DNA from: a virus
DNA length: 20,495 nucleotides
Strand: one strand, 5' to 3'
IMG/VR virus record: IMGVR_UViG_3300022221_000030
Coordinates: 1 to 20,495 of that record
Positions 13,849 to 20,490 of this stretch are shown here, one piece after another. Numbering within the stretch: position 1 is the stretch's first letter; each line of letters starts with the position of its first letter. The position numbers and the translations under genes were made by a program. The notes under the pieces are model-generated. The model saw only the letters and a program-made list of their open reading frames with translations. It did no database searches and was not told the DNA's origin.

Positions 13849-14466
13849 CTATGGCAATGAAGCTAAATCGAGCGAAAGCGGTTTGTATTGACCTTCTTGT
13901 CCATCACGTTCATATAGGCGCAAATATGTTTTTGTCACGCTCACCATAATTGAATCACTAATGGCATCCATTGCTTTCAACCAAGTGGGGTCTTGAATAT
14001 CTAAACGGCGCAATCCTAAAATGCGAACCGTTGAAACATTGCCTTGCTTGTCAACTTGAAAAGCGTCATTGACTAGCGCCACTATTTCGGGACGTGCACC
14101 GGCTGACCATTTTTGAATACATTGATCTATTAAACTTTTAGCAACTTGCAACCGTTCATCAAAGTCAATGTGATCTTGCAATGCGCGTTGAACTTTGTAG
14201 TGCCCATCGAAACTACACAACGAAACATTCCCCTTTTTACCACCAAAGGCTTTGTCATAATCTTGCGCGGACAACTCAACAAAATCTTGAACGGCTTTCA
14301 ATGTATTGGCTTTGAATGCTGCCATTTGAATTTGCAATGATTTAGCTTGTTCAACAATTTGCCGCACGGTTTCATCACGCAACAAGTCAATGGCGGCAAT
14401 GGTGTCCACTGGAACCCATCGCCCTTTTGCATCTTGGCGCATGTTAGTGGTGGCTGGCTGATTCAT
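13849..14466 (-). CDS. DUF3164 protein of transposable phages
   Basis: A 205-residue protein of the DUF3164 family, found early in Mu-like phages and some other prophages. Recognisable parts are DAKGRWVPVDTIAAIDLLRD (13-32), the helical segment to about 60, and GGKKGNVSLCSFDGHYKVQR (75-94, a conserved beta hairpin region). Then come DERLQVAKSLIDQCI and the C-terminal DAISDSIMVSVTKTYLRLYER followed by PLSLDLASLP (each shown in part). The molecular function is not known; its place in the early operon beside Gam or replication genes suggests DNA metabolism. No Gam gene is seen next to it here. The start follows AAGGGG and overlaps the preceding gene by 23 bases. Confidence 0.88.
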   Translation of the reverse strand: MNQPATTNMRQDAKGRWVPVDTIAAIDLLRDETVRQIVEQAKSLQIQMAAFKANTLKAVQDFVELSAQDYDKAFGGKKGNVSLCSFDGHYKVQRALQDHIDFDERLQVAKSLIDQCIQKWSAGARPEIVALVNDAFQVDKQGNVSTVRILGLRRLDIQDPTWLKAMDAISDSIMVSVTKTYLRLYERDGQEGQYKPLSLDLASLP

Positions 14467-14659
14467 GCTTCACCCCTTCTTGATATGCTTTTTTTGAAAA
14501 ATCAACATGCACCAAACATTCATCCCCCAAATTTTCTTCCGGGTCGATATCCTCACCCCTCGCCCATAACATCGACGAAAACAAAAAACCCAACGCAAAA
14601 CCGGCAACCACACAAAAGTAGAATCCGCCAAGCATTGCCCAATCAGTCGTGATTTCCAT
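14444..14659 (-). CDS. Small single-pass membrane protein
   Basis: A 71-residue protein starting MEITTDWAMLGGFYF. The frame reaches an ATG at 14674, but the ATG at 14659 has GGAGGA seven bases upstream and overlaps the previous stop as TAATG, so it is the better start. Residues about 8-30 (AMLGGFYFCVVAGFALGFLF) form one transmembrane helix. The rest is an acidic cytoplasmic or periplasmic tail (EDIDPEENLGDECLVHVDF). No family was recognised. In early position it may act on the host envelope or exclude other phages, which is speculation. Confidence 0.65.
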   Translation of the reverse strand: MEITTDWAMLGGFYFCVVAGFALGFLFSSMLWARGEDIDPEENLGDECLVHVDFSKKAYQEGVKHESASHH

Positions 14660-14934
14660 TAGTTCATCCTCCATTGCACTTGCACATTGCCAAACAAAAC
14701 AAAGTTAAAATTTTCACGATTGCGGCGGGATTGGTTCACGTTTTGAAACTTGGTTCCTTGTGGGTTGTAATCAATTACCATAACGGGTTTGCTTTCAATC
14801 CGCACACATACCACGGTGTGTCCCATTGCATTCAATTCAACAACCGCGTTGGCCACGTTGTGGGCGGCGGCAAGTATGTTTTGGTTTTGTTGGCTGAATT
14901 CATAATCAACTTCAACGTGTGATTCATCTACCAT
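14659..14934 (-). CDS. Small hypothetical early protein
   Basis: A 91-residue protein. The N-terminal half is helical (SQQNQNILAAAHNVANAVVE), the second half is beta-rich (HTVVCVRIESKPVMVIDYN), and the end is FNFVLFGNVQVQWRMN. It looks like a small alpha/beta fold, but I know no family for it. It begins immediately after the stop of the 106-residue HTH gene, with a ribosome site (GAAAG) inside that gene's end. Function unknown. Confidence 0.68.
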   Translation of the reverse strand: MVDESHVEVDYEFSQQNQNILAAAHNVANAVVELNAMGHTVVCVRIESKPVMVIDYNPQGTKFQNVNQSRRNRENFNFVLFGNVQVQWRMN

Positions 14935-15255
14935 TTACTTTCCTTTCTTCCGTTTGTTGTGTTCGCATGTTTTGCACGCACGAAACAACCGCGCACGCAA
15001 ACTATTGGTGGGTTTAAACGGTTTGGTTTGATGCTCCATGCAGCGTTGCAACGGTATGTCACCAATCACCGGACATTCAACCGTTCGACCCATGAGTGCC
15101 CCGCGCACTTTGCGTTCAACATTGTCAAGGTTGCCCGCATAAGTGCCCTTTAAAACTTGATTTACAACCGCGGGCGAATAGCCGATTATTCGGCCCACCT
15201 CTGATTGGCTTGTGCGATCGCACTCCTCTTTTAAAACTGAAATCCAGTCATCCAT
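14935..15255 (-). CDS. Small HTH protein with C-terminal Cys cluster (Mu-like family)
   Basis: A 106-residue protein with an N-terminal helix-turn-helix: WISVLKEECDRTSQSEVGRI, then IGYSPAVVNQVLKGTYAG (4-41). After the conserved VERKVRGALMGRTVECPVIG (47-66, shown in part), the C-terminal half carries C61, C72, H75 and RACKTCEHNKRKK, which could bind zinc. I know this pattern (ALMG.TV.CPV.G.IP...C.EHQ) from the early region of many transposable phages. It probably binds DNA and regulates early transcription or replication; its target is unknown. AGGGG precedes the ATG, which overlaps the previous gene by eight bases. Confidence 0.85.
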   Translation of the reverse strand: MDDWISVLKEECDRTSQSEVGRIIGYSPAVVNQVLKGTYAGNLDNVERKVRGALMGRTVECPVIGDIPLQRCMEHQTKPFKPTNSLRARLFRACKTCEHNKRKKGK

Positions 15256-15931
15256 TGTTTACCCCTGTTCTTATAAGTTCGCCTGTTGCGGCGTTGTATA
15301 ATTGGTCTTGCCGCAATATGGGCGTGATGCCATCCTTGGCATTGATTAATTGATAGTGTGGGCAATTTGCTAACATGATTTTGCGCACATATCCGGTCTG
15401 TGTGAGTGCGTCTAAATACTTGCGTGCACACGCTTGGTTTTGCACTTGCGTCATCAGGTAACGTTCTGACAGACTACGACCAAACCGCCGCATGGCAGAA
15501 TAAATAGTCAATTGATCGTAGTCACACGCGTTGCACTTCCAAGCAAAAAGCCGGTATTTGTTGACGCCAATATCCGTGGGTTCTGCGTCCACTTGATTGG
15601 ATGCGGGCAATGTTGTTTTTATTTTTGGTTTTAAATTATTATTATTTTGTTTGCGTTGTTCGTGTTGTGCAATCAGTTGCTTGATGTTCTCACACTTGGG
15701 CGCAATAGGCCCAAGGTCGCGGGCAATACGGTAAACGTCATATACACCCGGCTGACCATTGGCCCGTTTTTGAAACTTCACAATTACATTTGACCGCAAC
15801 AAAATGCGCACATAATAGTTGACTAGATCAATGTGCACATTTGATGCAATGGCTAATTGCGGTTTGCTGAACTTGCGCAAGATGCGCATGGACTGCCAAA
15901 CCTTTTGTTTTGCTTCGTCCGCGTCCGTCAT
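15248..15931 (-). CDS. Mu-like early protein with two winged-helix-like segments
   Basis: A 227-residue protein located directly after ATPase B. Residues about 8-75 look like a winged helix (KVWQSMRILRKFSKPQLAIA, then VHIDLVNYYVRILLRSNVIV), ending in YRIARDLGPIAP, a motif I associate with this family in transposable phages. A low-complexity linker (QQ/K/N-rich, about 90-115) follows. The C-terminal half repeats a similar layout (SERYLMTQVQNQACARKYLD, then ALTQTGYVRKI). Probably a DNA-binding protein of the early operon; no experimental role is known to me. There is no clear Shine-Dalgarno, and it starts six bases after the B stop, so translation is likely coupled. Confidence 0.8.
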   Translation of the reverse strand: MTDADEAKQKVWQSMRILRKFSKPQLAIASNVHIDLVNYYVRILLRSNVIVKFQKRANGQPGVYDVYRIARDLGPIAPKCENIKQLIAQHEQRKQNNNNLKPKIKTTLPASNQVDAEPTDIGVNKYRLFAWKCNACDYDQLTIYSAMRRFGRSLSERYLMTQVQNQACARKYLDALTQTGYVRKIMLANCPHYQLINAKDGITPILRQDQLYNAATGELIRTGVNNG

Positions 15932-15937
15932 TTTGAT

Positions 15938-16654
15938 TTACACTACAGATGCACGAGCAAGGAAAAATTCACGTTCCCCCCATGTGAGCGCGTCAACCCC
16001 TCCCCATTCATTTGCCTTGGCTAATTGTTCAATACGCGCCAGCCCTACCACCATCAAACCGATGGAACCACTAGCGGCATCGTAAAGACGCGCTAGCAAA
16101 TCATCAGCAACGCTAATTTCACACATCGTGTCGGCAACAATGCGGGCGTCTTCTTGGTCTGCGGGTTTAAACTCTACCCACTGGGTGACACGTCGAGCCA
16201 ATAACAAACGGCGCTTGATTTTCTTTTCAATGCCATTCATACCGATGACCATCACCGGTACTTGGGTGATGTCGTGTATATCGCGCAAGGTTTCAATCAT
16301 CTTGACGTTTGAACCATCCAACAAATAGTCACCTTCATCAACAAACAATGGACGCCCGGTGATGGCAAGATGTTCACAAATTGAATCAACATAAGTATTT
16401 AAACGCCCGGACGGTTCCACGCCTAGTTCCGTTAAGATGGTGGATAACATCGCGGTGGGTGTCCATGTCGCACCCGCCCGCACAAATACACCGTTATACT
16501 GATTCACTAACCAAGTGATAGCGGTGGTTTTACCGTAGCCCGGCTTTCCATAAATCAGCCCCATGCCGGGTAAGTTGACGTTACGTTCTTGCAAAGCTTC
16601 AAACGCGGCTTGCGCAACTAGTACATTTTTAACAATGGCCATTTTGTGATGCAT
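15938..16654 (-). CDS. B: Transposition target-selection ATPase, MuB family
   Basis: A 238-residue AAA+ ATPase of the Mu B / AAA_22 type. Walker A is GKPGYGKTT (36-44) and Walker B is PLFVDEGDYL (102-111). A sensor-like VPVMVIGMNGIEKKIKR (about 133-149) and arginines in LLLARRVTQW follow, with a helical C-terminal lid to 238. MuB coats target DNA, delivers it to the transpososome and activates MuA. Compared with Mu B (312 residues) the protein is shorter because the AAA domain starts almost at the N-terminus, so the separate N-terminal DNA-binding domain is missing. GGAGGA lies nine bases before the ATG. The gene follows transposase A after 26 bp, the canonical order. Confidence 0.93.
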   Translation of the reverse strand: MHHKMAIVKNVLVAQAAFEALQERNVNLPGMGLIYGKPGYGKTTAITWLVNQYNGVFVRAGATWTPTAMLSTILTELGVEPSGRLNTYVDSICEHLAITGRPLFVDEGDYLLDGSNVKMIETLRDIHDITQVPVMVIGMNGIEKKIKRRLLLARRVTQWVEFKPADQEDARIVADTMCEISVADDLLARLYDAASGSIGLMVVGLARIEQLAKANEWGGVDALTWGEREFFLARASVV

Positions 16655-16680
16655 GGTTGTGTTTCCTCCAATGTGTTTTT

Positions 16681-18855
16681 TTAAGACTCGCCGTAACGGG
16701 CCTTTATTAAATCAACCAAATTTTTCCAACTCCCTGGGTGTTCTTTTTGAAATCGTTCTAAGTAGCCGCTTTCCTCCGTCGTTAAAATTCGTTCACGTTG
16801 TTGCATCGCAATCCACATGGCACGTTCAAACGGCGTGTTAAACACTGGTTGTTGAACGGCGGCGGCTTGCTGTTGTGCAATGATTTTTTCCCGGCGCTTT
16901 GCAAATTCATCATCACCAATAACGTCAGGTTTTAGCGTTGCGGGTTCGTTGGCTTGTGCGGCTTTCGCCGATGCATTTAAACCGTTTGAAGTATAAGATT
17001 CAGATGATTTGGGAAACATTGACACGTTGCCATTTTGACTTTGCGCTTGCTCGATTATTTCCGCGGCAATGTTTTTGATGTTTAAATTCTTAGCCTTGGT
17101 TTTTAGTTCGCGCTTGGCTTGCTGGATGCGTTCACGCTGGCGACGTTTCGCCGCTTCTGCCACATCCTTGCGTGATATGCCGGTGAGTTCGGGCGCTTCT
17201 GCGACACACACAAAATCGAGATTATCACCACCAAACACATATACACGGCCCATGTCATGTGGATCAAAACGCACGTGAACTTTGTGGCCGGTGTAGGCTT
17301 CAAGTTCAACGGCAATGTAGTGGTAGTGATCAAGACGGATGCCTTTTTTGCCCACCACTCTGAACCCATTATCATTGGGCGCAGTGGCCAACAAGATGTC
17401 CAAGGCGCGTTCATTGGTGATGCGTTGAATAGGGTGGCGCCAGTTCACAACCATTTGCAATGGAGTGCTGCTAATGCCTCTATGGATGCGATGCATATAT
17501 ATGTCATCAATCCAATCGTCACAAAATTGTTGCAATTGCTCAGACGACATTTTCACGTCAATAATTGCATCCTTTTTGAATAGTCGATCAGAAAAAGCTT
17601 TGCGTGCTTCAATGCCTTTGCGTTGCGCTACGTCATGGCCGATGTAGCCCGGTAACAATTCAAAAATACTATGGCTGAAAGCTCTAAAAAAACGTTCAAT
17701 GTGCGGTTTGTGCCACGGTTGAAACGGCGGACATAGCTCTTGATTGATACCTAAATCCATTAATACACGGGTGATGTGTTGGCTTTTGTAGTCCGCGCCA
17801 TTGTCCGTTTTTGCAGTTTGAGGCACACCCCAATCTAACAAGGCTGAACGCAATAAGGTGGCGACACTCACGGCTTTAGATGTTTTTGACACTAGCAACT
17901 TGGGGCGGCGCGTATAAACATCAATCACGCCCAAAATATTGTGGCGGCCATCGGTTAGCATTAAATCGGCGGGCGTGCTGTCGAGTTCCCAAACTTGATT
18001 CAATGCGGTGATGTCTTCACTAAGTGAACCATAGGCCACCATGAATTGGTTTTTCCATTTGTCCGGGTTCGATATGGCAGTGAATAATTGCGCGTGCTGT
18101 TTTTTATAATTATTTATCCAGCGTTCAACCGTGCGCTGGCTTGGCAAATTGATGTCGGGGCGGTTTGAATAGCGCGTTTCTATTGCAGGTATCACACTTG
18201 CGGCTTTGGCATGTGGGAATTCTGTTAACATTCCGCGGATAAAGTCGGCGATATCAGGTTGCTTATCGATCAAGTTTTGCGTGTTGCGTTTCGCATACTC
18301 TCCACAGAGTTTCCCCGCGCCTTGGGTTTCAATGGTTCTTTTCCATCGCCATAAAGTGACATAGCTAACAACTTTGATTTGCTCATACACCCACGCGTCA
18401 ACCAAACCGGCTTCACGGTGGTTGTATCGGTTCACAAAATCGTGGGTGGCTTGTGTCGCCTTTCTTTTGACTGAACGCTGAAACTGAGCTAAGGCCAAAA
18501 TAACTTGCAAGCGTGCGTTTTGCCGGTTTTCTTTGCCTGTGTTCTTAATAGCCTGAGCAAGTGAATGCTGCTTTTTGTCACTTTCAACGGTTGCGCTTAT
18601 TGTGTGTGATAACGCCTTTTCACGGCCAGCATCACGGCCATGTTCAACATGCTGGCCATGGCTCGGATTCAAACATGCCTGGGTTTCTTCGGGTAAGCTT
18701 GTGATATGGTATTTTATTTTTTTGCCACCCGGCCCACCTTTGGCTTTCACTTCACGTGATAACCATTTTTCACGTTGCGCTTTTTTGCGTATGTCACGTG
18801 CATTGGCGGGAACACCGGGCAAGCCTTCAAGTTCCTTGGCGCTATACCAAGCCAT
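16681..18855 (-). CDS. A: Transposase, MuA family (DDE)
   Basis: A 724-residue transposase. I chose the ATG at 18855 (MAWYSAKELEGLPGVP) over 18876 because GGGGGTGAT precedes it and the AKELEGLPG N-terminus is that of the Mu DNA-binding domain (about 1-60). Next come the end-binding helical domains (about 110-250, with SYVTLWRWKR and RTVERWINNYKK). The catalytic core has D292 in WELDSTPADLML, D351 in AKTDNGADYKS and E387 in KPHIERFFRAF; the last two are 35 residues apart, a classic DD35E core. The Mu-C beta barrel follows (about 485-550), and then a basic, coiled C-terminal domain (about 560-724) that in Mu contacts MuB and ClpX. It binds the phage ends and performs strand transfer. The gene overlaps the preceding gene by 14 bases. 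Confidence 0.97.
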   Translation of the reverse strand: MAWYSAKELEGLPGVPANARDIRKKAQREKWLSREVKAKGGPGGKKIKYHITSLPEETQACLNPSHGQHVEHGRDAGREKALSHTISATVESDKKQHSLAQAIKNTGKENRQNARLQVILALAQFQRSVKRKATQATHDFVNRYNHREAGLVDAWVYEQIKVVSYVTLWRWKRTIETQGAGKLCGEYAKRNTQNLIDKQPDIADFIRGMLTEFPHAKAASVIPAIETRYSNRPDINLPSQRTVERWINNYKKQHAQLFTAISNPDKWKNQFMVAYGSLSEDITALNQVWELDSTPADLMLTDGRHNILGVIDVYTRRPKLLVSKTSKAVSVATLLRSALLDWGVPQTAKTDNGADYKSQHITRVLMDLGINQELCPPFQPWHKPHIERFFRAFSHSIFELLPGYIGHDVAQRKGIEARKAFSDRLFKKDAIIDVKMSSEQLQQFCDDWIDDIYMHRIHRGISSTPLQMVVNWRHPIQRITNERALDILLATAPNDNGFRVVGKKGIRLDHYHYIAVELEAYTGHKVHVRFDPHDMGRVYVFGGDNLDFVCVAEAPELTGISRKDVAEAAKRRQRERIQQAKRELKTKAKNLNIKNIAAEIIEQAQSQNGNVSMFPKSSESYTSNGLNASAKAAQANEPATLKPDVIGDDEFAKRREKIIAQQQAAAVQQPVFNTPFERAMWIAMQQRERILTTEESGYLERFQKEHPGSWKNLVDLIKARYGES

Positions 18856-19246
18856 GATCACCCCCAACCATTGCAAGGATGACTCTTTTTTGGTTTTGCA
18901 AAAGATTTAAAAGACTATTTATTCGACCTAACTCATCATTTAAGGCGGTGATATCAGACAACACCGGCACGCCACGGGCCTGGGCGTGTAACTCAGTCAA
19001 TGCCATTGAACCCGTCACCAACTCAAACGGTGCGGCCCAACAAAATGGAAATTTATAGTTCAGGCGTGTAATTGCGGTATATGCGTTAATAGTGTCTTTT
19101 GTAACAGCCTGCCCCACTAGGCCGCCTAGGCGTTCGGCAACTTCTTCCCGATTTAGTCCTGAATCTGTGATCATCATGGAAAGTGTGGCGCGGGTTTTTT
19201 CATCCATCACGCCAAGCAAATCCAGACTATTTTCTTTTTCGGCCAT
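18842..19246 (-). CDS. Small early Mu-like protein, probable DNA-binding regulator
   Basis: A 134-residue protein starting MAEKENSLDLLGVMDEKTRA. The open frame reaches 19414, but the extra 56 residues overlap the ner gene and look like a shadow, while AAGGA lies seven bases before the ATG at 19246. The middle, SGLNREEVAERLGGLVGQAV followed by TKDTINAYTA (about 29-58), resembles a helix-turn-helix, and I know this NREEVAERLG...T...YTA pattern from transposable phages just before the transposase gene. The C-terminal part is helical (LNDELGRINSLLNLLQNQKR) and may dimerise. Function is not established; a role in controlling early genes or transposition is likely. Confidence 0.8.
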   Translation of the reverse strand: MAEKENSLDLLGVMDEKTRATLSMMITDSGLNREEVAERLGGLVGQAVTKDTINAYTAITRLNYKFPFCWAAPFELVTGSMALTELHAQARGVPVLSDITALNDELGRINSLLNLLQNQKRVILAMVGGDHGLV

Positions 19247-19505
19247 TGGCTTTTCCTTGTCTTTTTTTCTTCCGGGCCTGATACCTAGATGGCCAAATTT
19301 TCTTGGGTGATACGCCGATGGCGTCGGCCACAATACGTTCCATTTTTGGCCAAGCCCGATACAACACCCCATGGGCGGCGTTGGTCGCATAACCGTGCGC
19401 CTTGGATAAACCAATAAAGGTTTGATTGCGTTTTTTAAGTGCCGCCGCGATATCCGCCGGGTGCCAATCTTGTTTCAATTCATCAATCCTAACTAGATAA
19501 ATCAT
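19227..19505 (-). CDS. ner: Ner-family early regulator
   Basis: A 92-residue protein of the Ner/Nlp family. The core is unmistakable: DWHPADIAAALKKRNQTFIG (13-32), LSKAHGYATNAAHG, WPKMERIVADAIGVSPKKIW (52-71) and PSRYQARKKKR. The C-terminus is very basic. In Mu, Ner turns down the early promoter and the repressor promoter during lytic growth. It is the first gene of the leftward early transcript. The ATG at 19505 has no good Shine-Dalgarno; an in-frame TTG at 19478, preceded by AGGA eight bases away, is an alternative start that would still keep the whole domain. It overlaps the 134-residue gene by 20 bases. Confidence 0.92.
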   Translation of the reverse strand: MIYLVRIDELKQDWHPADIAAALKKRNQTFIGLSKAHGYATNAAHGVLYRAWPKMERIVADAIGVSPKKIWPSRYQARKKKRQGKANGRKRK

Positions 19506-19529
19506 ATTGATATATAAATATTTAGACTG

Positions 19530-19558
19530 AATATATATATACAGACTAGGTCTGTCAA
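19530..19558 (-). promoter_or_regulatory. Leftward early promoter
   Basis: On the minus strand a perfect -35 TTGACA (19558-19553) and a -10 TATATT (19535-19530, five of six bases) are separated by 17 bp. Transcription would start near 19523, giving ner a leader of only about 18 bases. A perfect palindrome lies in the spacer and partly overlaps the -35, so repressor binding would block the promoter. Confidence 0.8.
19541..19555. promoter_or_regulatory. Palindromic operator, probably bound by the repressor and/or Ner
   Basis: ACAGACTAGGTCTGT is a perfect inverted repeat (6-bp arms, 3-bp centre) between the divergent ner and repressor genes, inside the early promoter. A half-site AGACT recurs at 19524-19528. 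By analogy with Mu the repressor and Ner would compete here. On the plus strand TTGATA (19507-19512) with TATATA (19532-19537) could form a weak rightward promoter starting inside the operator. Confidence 0.7.
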
Positions 19559-19586
19559 TCTTTTGTATAGATATATGTAGTTTTTT

Positions 19587-19640
19587 ATGAAAGTTTTTTT
19601 GGTGTTTTCCATGGGTATCAGTAAAATCAACCCCTTATGA
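19587..19640 (+). CDS. Tentative 17-residue leader frame ahead of the repressor
   Basis: A short frame (MKVFLVFSMGISKINPL), with a second in-frame ATG at 19611, ends in a TGA that overlaps the repressor ATG as ATGA. Neither start nor the repressor itself has a Shine-Dalgarno. If translated, it would couple to repressor synthesis. It may be chance in an A/T-rich leader. Confidence 0.2.
   Translation: MKVFLVFSMGISKINPL
19625..19637 (+). promoter_or_regulatory. Candidate IHF binding site
   Basis: AATCAACCCCTTA matches the IHF consensus WATCAANNNNTTR at every defined position. It lies about 80 bp from the operator palindrome and ends at the repressor start codon. In Mu an IHF site in the operator region bends DNA, stimulates early transcription and supports the transposition enhancer. 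Function here is inferred from that analogy. Confidence 0.5.
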
Positions 19641-20098
19641 AATCCTATAAAGATGGAAATTTTAGGCACCGACTGGAAAAGGCCATAGGCGATGAAAAGC
19701 CCTTTGTATTTGCAAAGCGGCTCGGCATTGATCCGTCTAGTTTTTCCAACATGTGGAATCAGGGTTCACCGCCTGGCGCTAAAACATGCGCAAAACTAGC
19801 TTTGGATGGCATCGGGTTGAATTGGCTTTTAACAGGCACCGGGCCTGAAAGAATCCACCCTGAAACTGGAGTGGCGGAAAGAGGCCGCGCTTACCCTGAA
19901 AACCAGGAAGACAGGGAAAAGTCATTGCGTGACAGCATGAAAACTTCTACGCAATATTTAACCGCAACACTTGCGGAACTGGGATTCAATCCCGGCGTTG
20001 AATGGACGGCATTAGTGCAAGAACTTTTAGTCACGGGGAACTTAACCCAAGCAGGTGCCACCCGGATATTGGAAACATTGAAAAATCACCATGACTGA
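19637..20098 (+). CDS. CI-like phage repressor without a peptidase domain
   Basis: A 153-residue protein transcribed opposite to the early operon. Residues about 8-72 form a CI-type helix-turn-helix: FRHRLEKAIGDEKPFVFAKR, then LGIDPSSFSNMWNQGSPPG and the family-typical GLNWLLTGTGPE (60-71). A polar linker and a helical C-terminus (STQYLTATLAEL and VEWTALVQELL) follow, perhaps for oligomerisation. The S24 LexA-like autocleavage domain of lambda-type repressors is absent, so RecA-dependent self-cleavage is not expected. Mu-type control by protein turnover is an alternative. It should keep the early promoter silent in the lysogen. There is no Shine-Dalgarno. Its end overlaps the next gene by eight bases. 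Confidence 0.88.
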   Translation: MKSYKDGNFRHRLEKAIGDEKPFVFAKRLGIDPSSFSNMWNQGSPPGAKTCAKLALDGIGLNWLLTGTGPERIHPETGVAERGRAYPENQEDREKSLRDSMKTSTQYLTATLAELGFNPGVEWTALVQELLVTGNLTQAGATRILETLKNHHD

Positions 20099-20273
20099 AA
20101 TAGTAATATTAGCGGTTTACTTCATACCCTCATTGGTTGCTCTTTTTAGAAACCACCACAATTGGGTGGCTATCATTGTTTTGAATGTGCTTTTGGGATG
20201 GTCAATAATTGGGTGGGTCGCGGCCTTAGTCATGTCTTTAACTGCCGTTCAAAGGAATTTTAAAACTTCCTAA
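20091..20273 (+). CDS. Superinfection immunity family membrane protein
   Basis: A 60-residue protein made of two membrane helices (about 4-20, IVILAVYFIPSLVALF, and 27-51, VAIIVLNVLLGWSIIGWVAA) separated by a short RNHHN loop. The pattern YF.PS..A..R.H.N...I...N.LLGW...GW..AL is that of the superinfection immunity family (Imm of T4 and many prophages), which blocks DNA entry of related phages at the inner membrane. Length is normal. It overlaps the repressor gene (ATGACTGA), so both would be expressed in the lysogen, giving two layers of immunity: at the operator and at DNA entry. It is the last gene before the phage end. Confidence 0.82.
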   Translation: MTEIVILAVYFIPSLVALFRNHHNWVAIIVLNVLLGWSIIGWVAALVMSLTAVQRNFKTS

Positions 20274-20297
20274 GCCGCTTTTTTAGTCGTTTTTTTA

Positions 20298-20317
20298 TTT
20301 CATTTAACCTGTCGGTT
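20298..20317 (-). other. Putative transposase binding site L3
   Basis: Read toward the phage interior, the site has AACCGACAG then five bases then ATGAAA. It shares a 21-bp identical stretch (20294-20314) with L2, 44 bp away. Three sites of this form at one phage end match the L1-L3 arrangement of Mu. Confidence 0.7.
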
Positions 20318-20341
20318 TTGATCATTTTTTATTCTTGTTTA

Positions 20342-20361
20342 TTTCATTTAACCTGTCGTTT
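20342..20361 (-). other. Putative transposase binding site L2
   Basis: The site reads AAACGACAG, five bases, ATGAAA. It is the second copy of the 21-bp direct repeat (20338-20358). It lies 125 bp from L1 and 44 bp from L3, close to the uneven spacing of the Mu left end (one far, two near). Confidence 0.7.
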
Positions 20362-20466
20362 TAATGCCCTAACTTTTTGCAAAATTTTTTTTGCTTACCT
20401 CCTTAAGTCTTTGTTTTATTTGTTTCTATCCCGATATATCCCTCATTAGTTCGCAATATCCCGGCT

Positions 20467-20486
20467 TTTCATCCCCACTGTCGGTT
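20467..20486 (-). other. Putative transposase binding site L1
   Basis: The site reads AACCGACAG, five bases, ATGAAA, with the same internal spacing as L2 and L3, although the five middle bases differ (TGGGG here, GTTAA in the others). It starts four bases from the presumed phage terminus. Confidence 0.7.
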
Positions 20487-20488
20487 CA

Positions 20489-20490
20489 CA
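20489..20490. other. Presumed left terminus of the phage (TG/CA end)
   Basis: Read on the minus strand, the phage would begin TGTGAACCGACAG, with the terminal TG typical of Mu-type ends, immediately next to site L1. The five bases left over to the window edge (AAAAT) would be host target sequence, and Mu-type phages duplicate 5 bp. The terminus could also be two bases inward (20487-20488), since a second CA is there. Confidence 0.55.

Noticed and set aside
19247-19414. N-terminal extension of the 134-residue early protein
   Set aside because: It overlaps the ner gene and has shadow-like composition. The ATG at 19246 has its own ribosome site and gives a normal N-terminus.
20274-20340. Possible rho-independent terminator after the superinfection immunity gene
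   Set aside because: There are T-runs but no stable G/C-rich stem before them. The repeats here are better explained as transposase sites L2 and L3.
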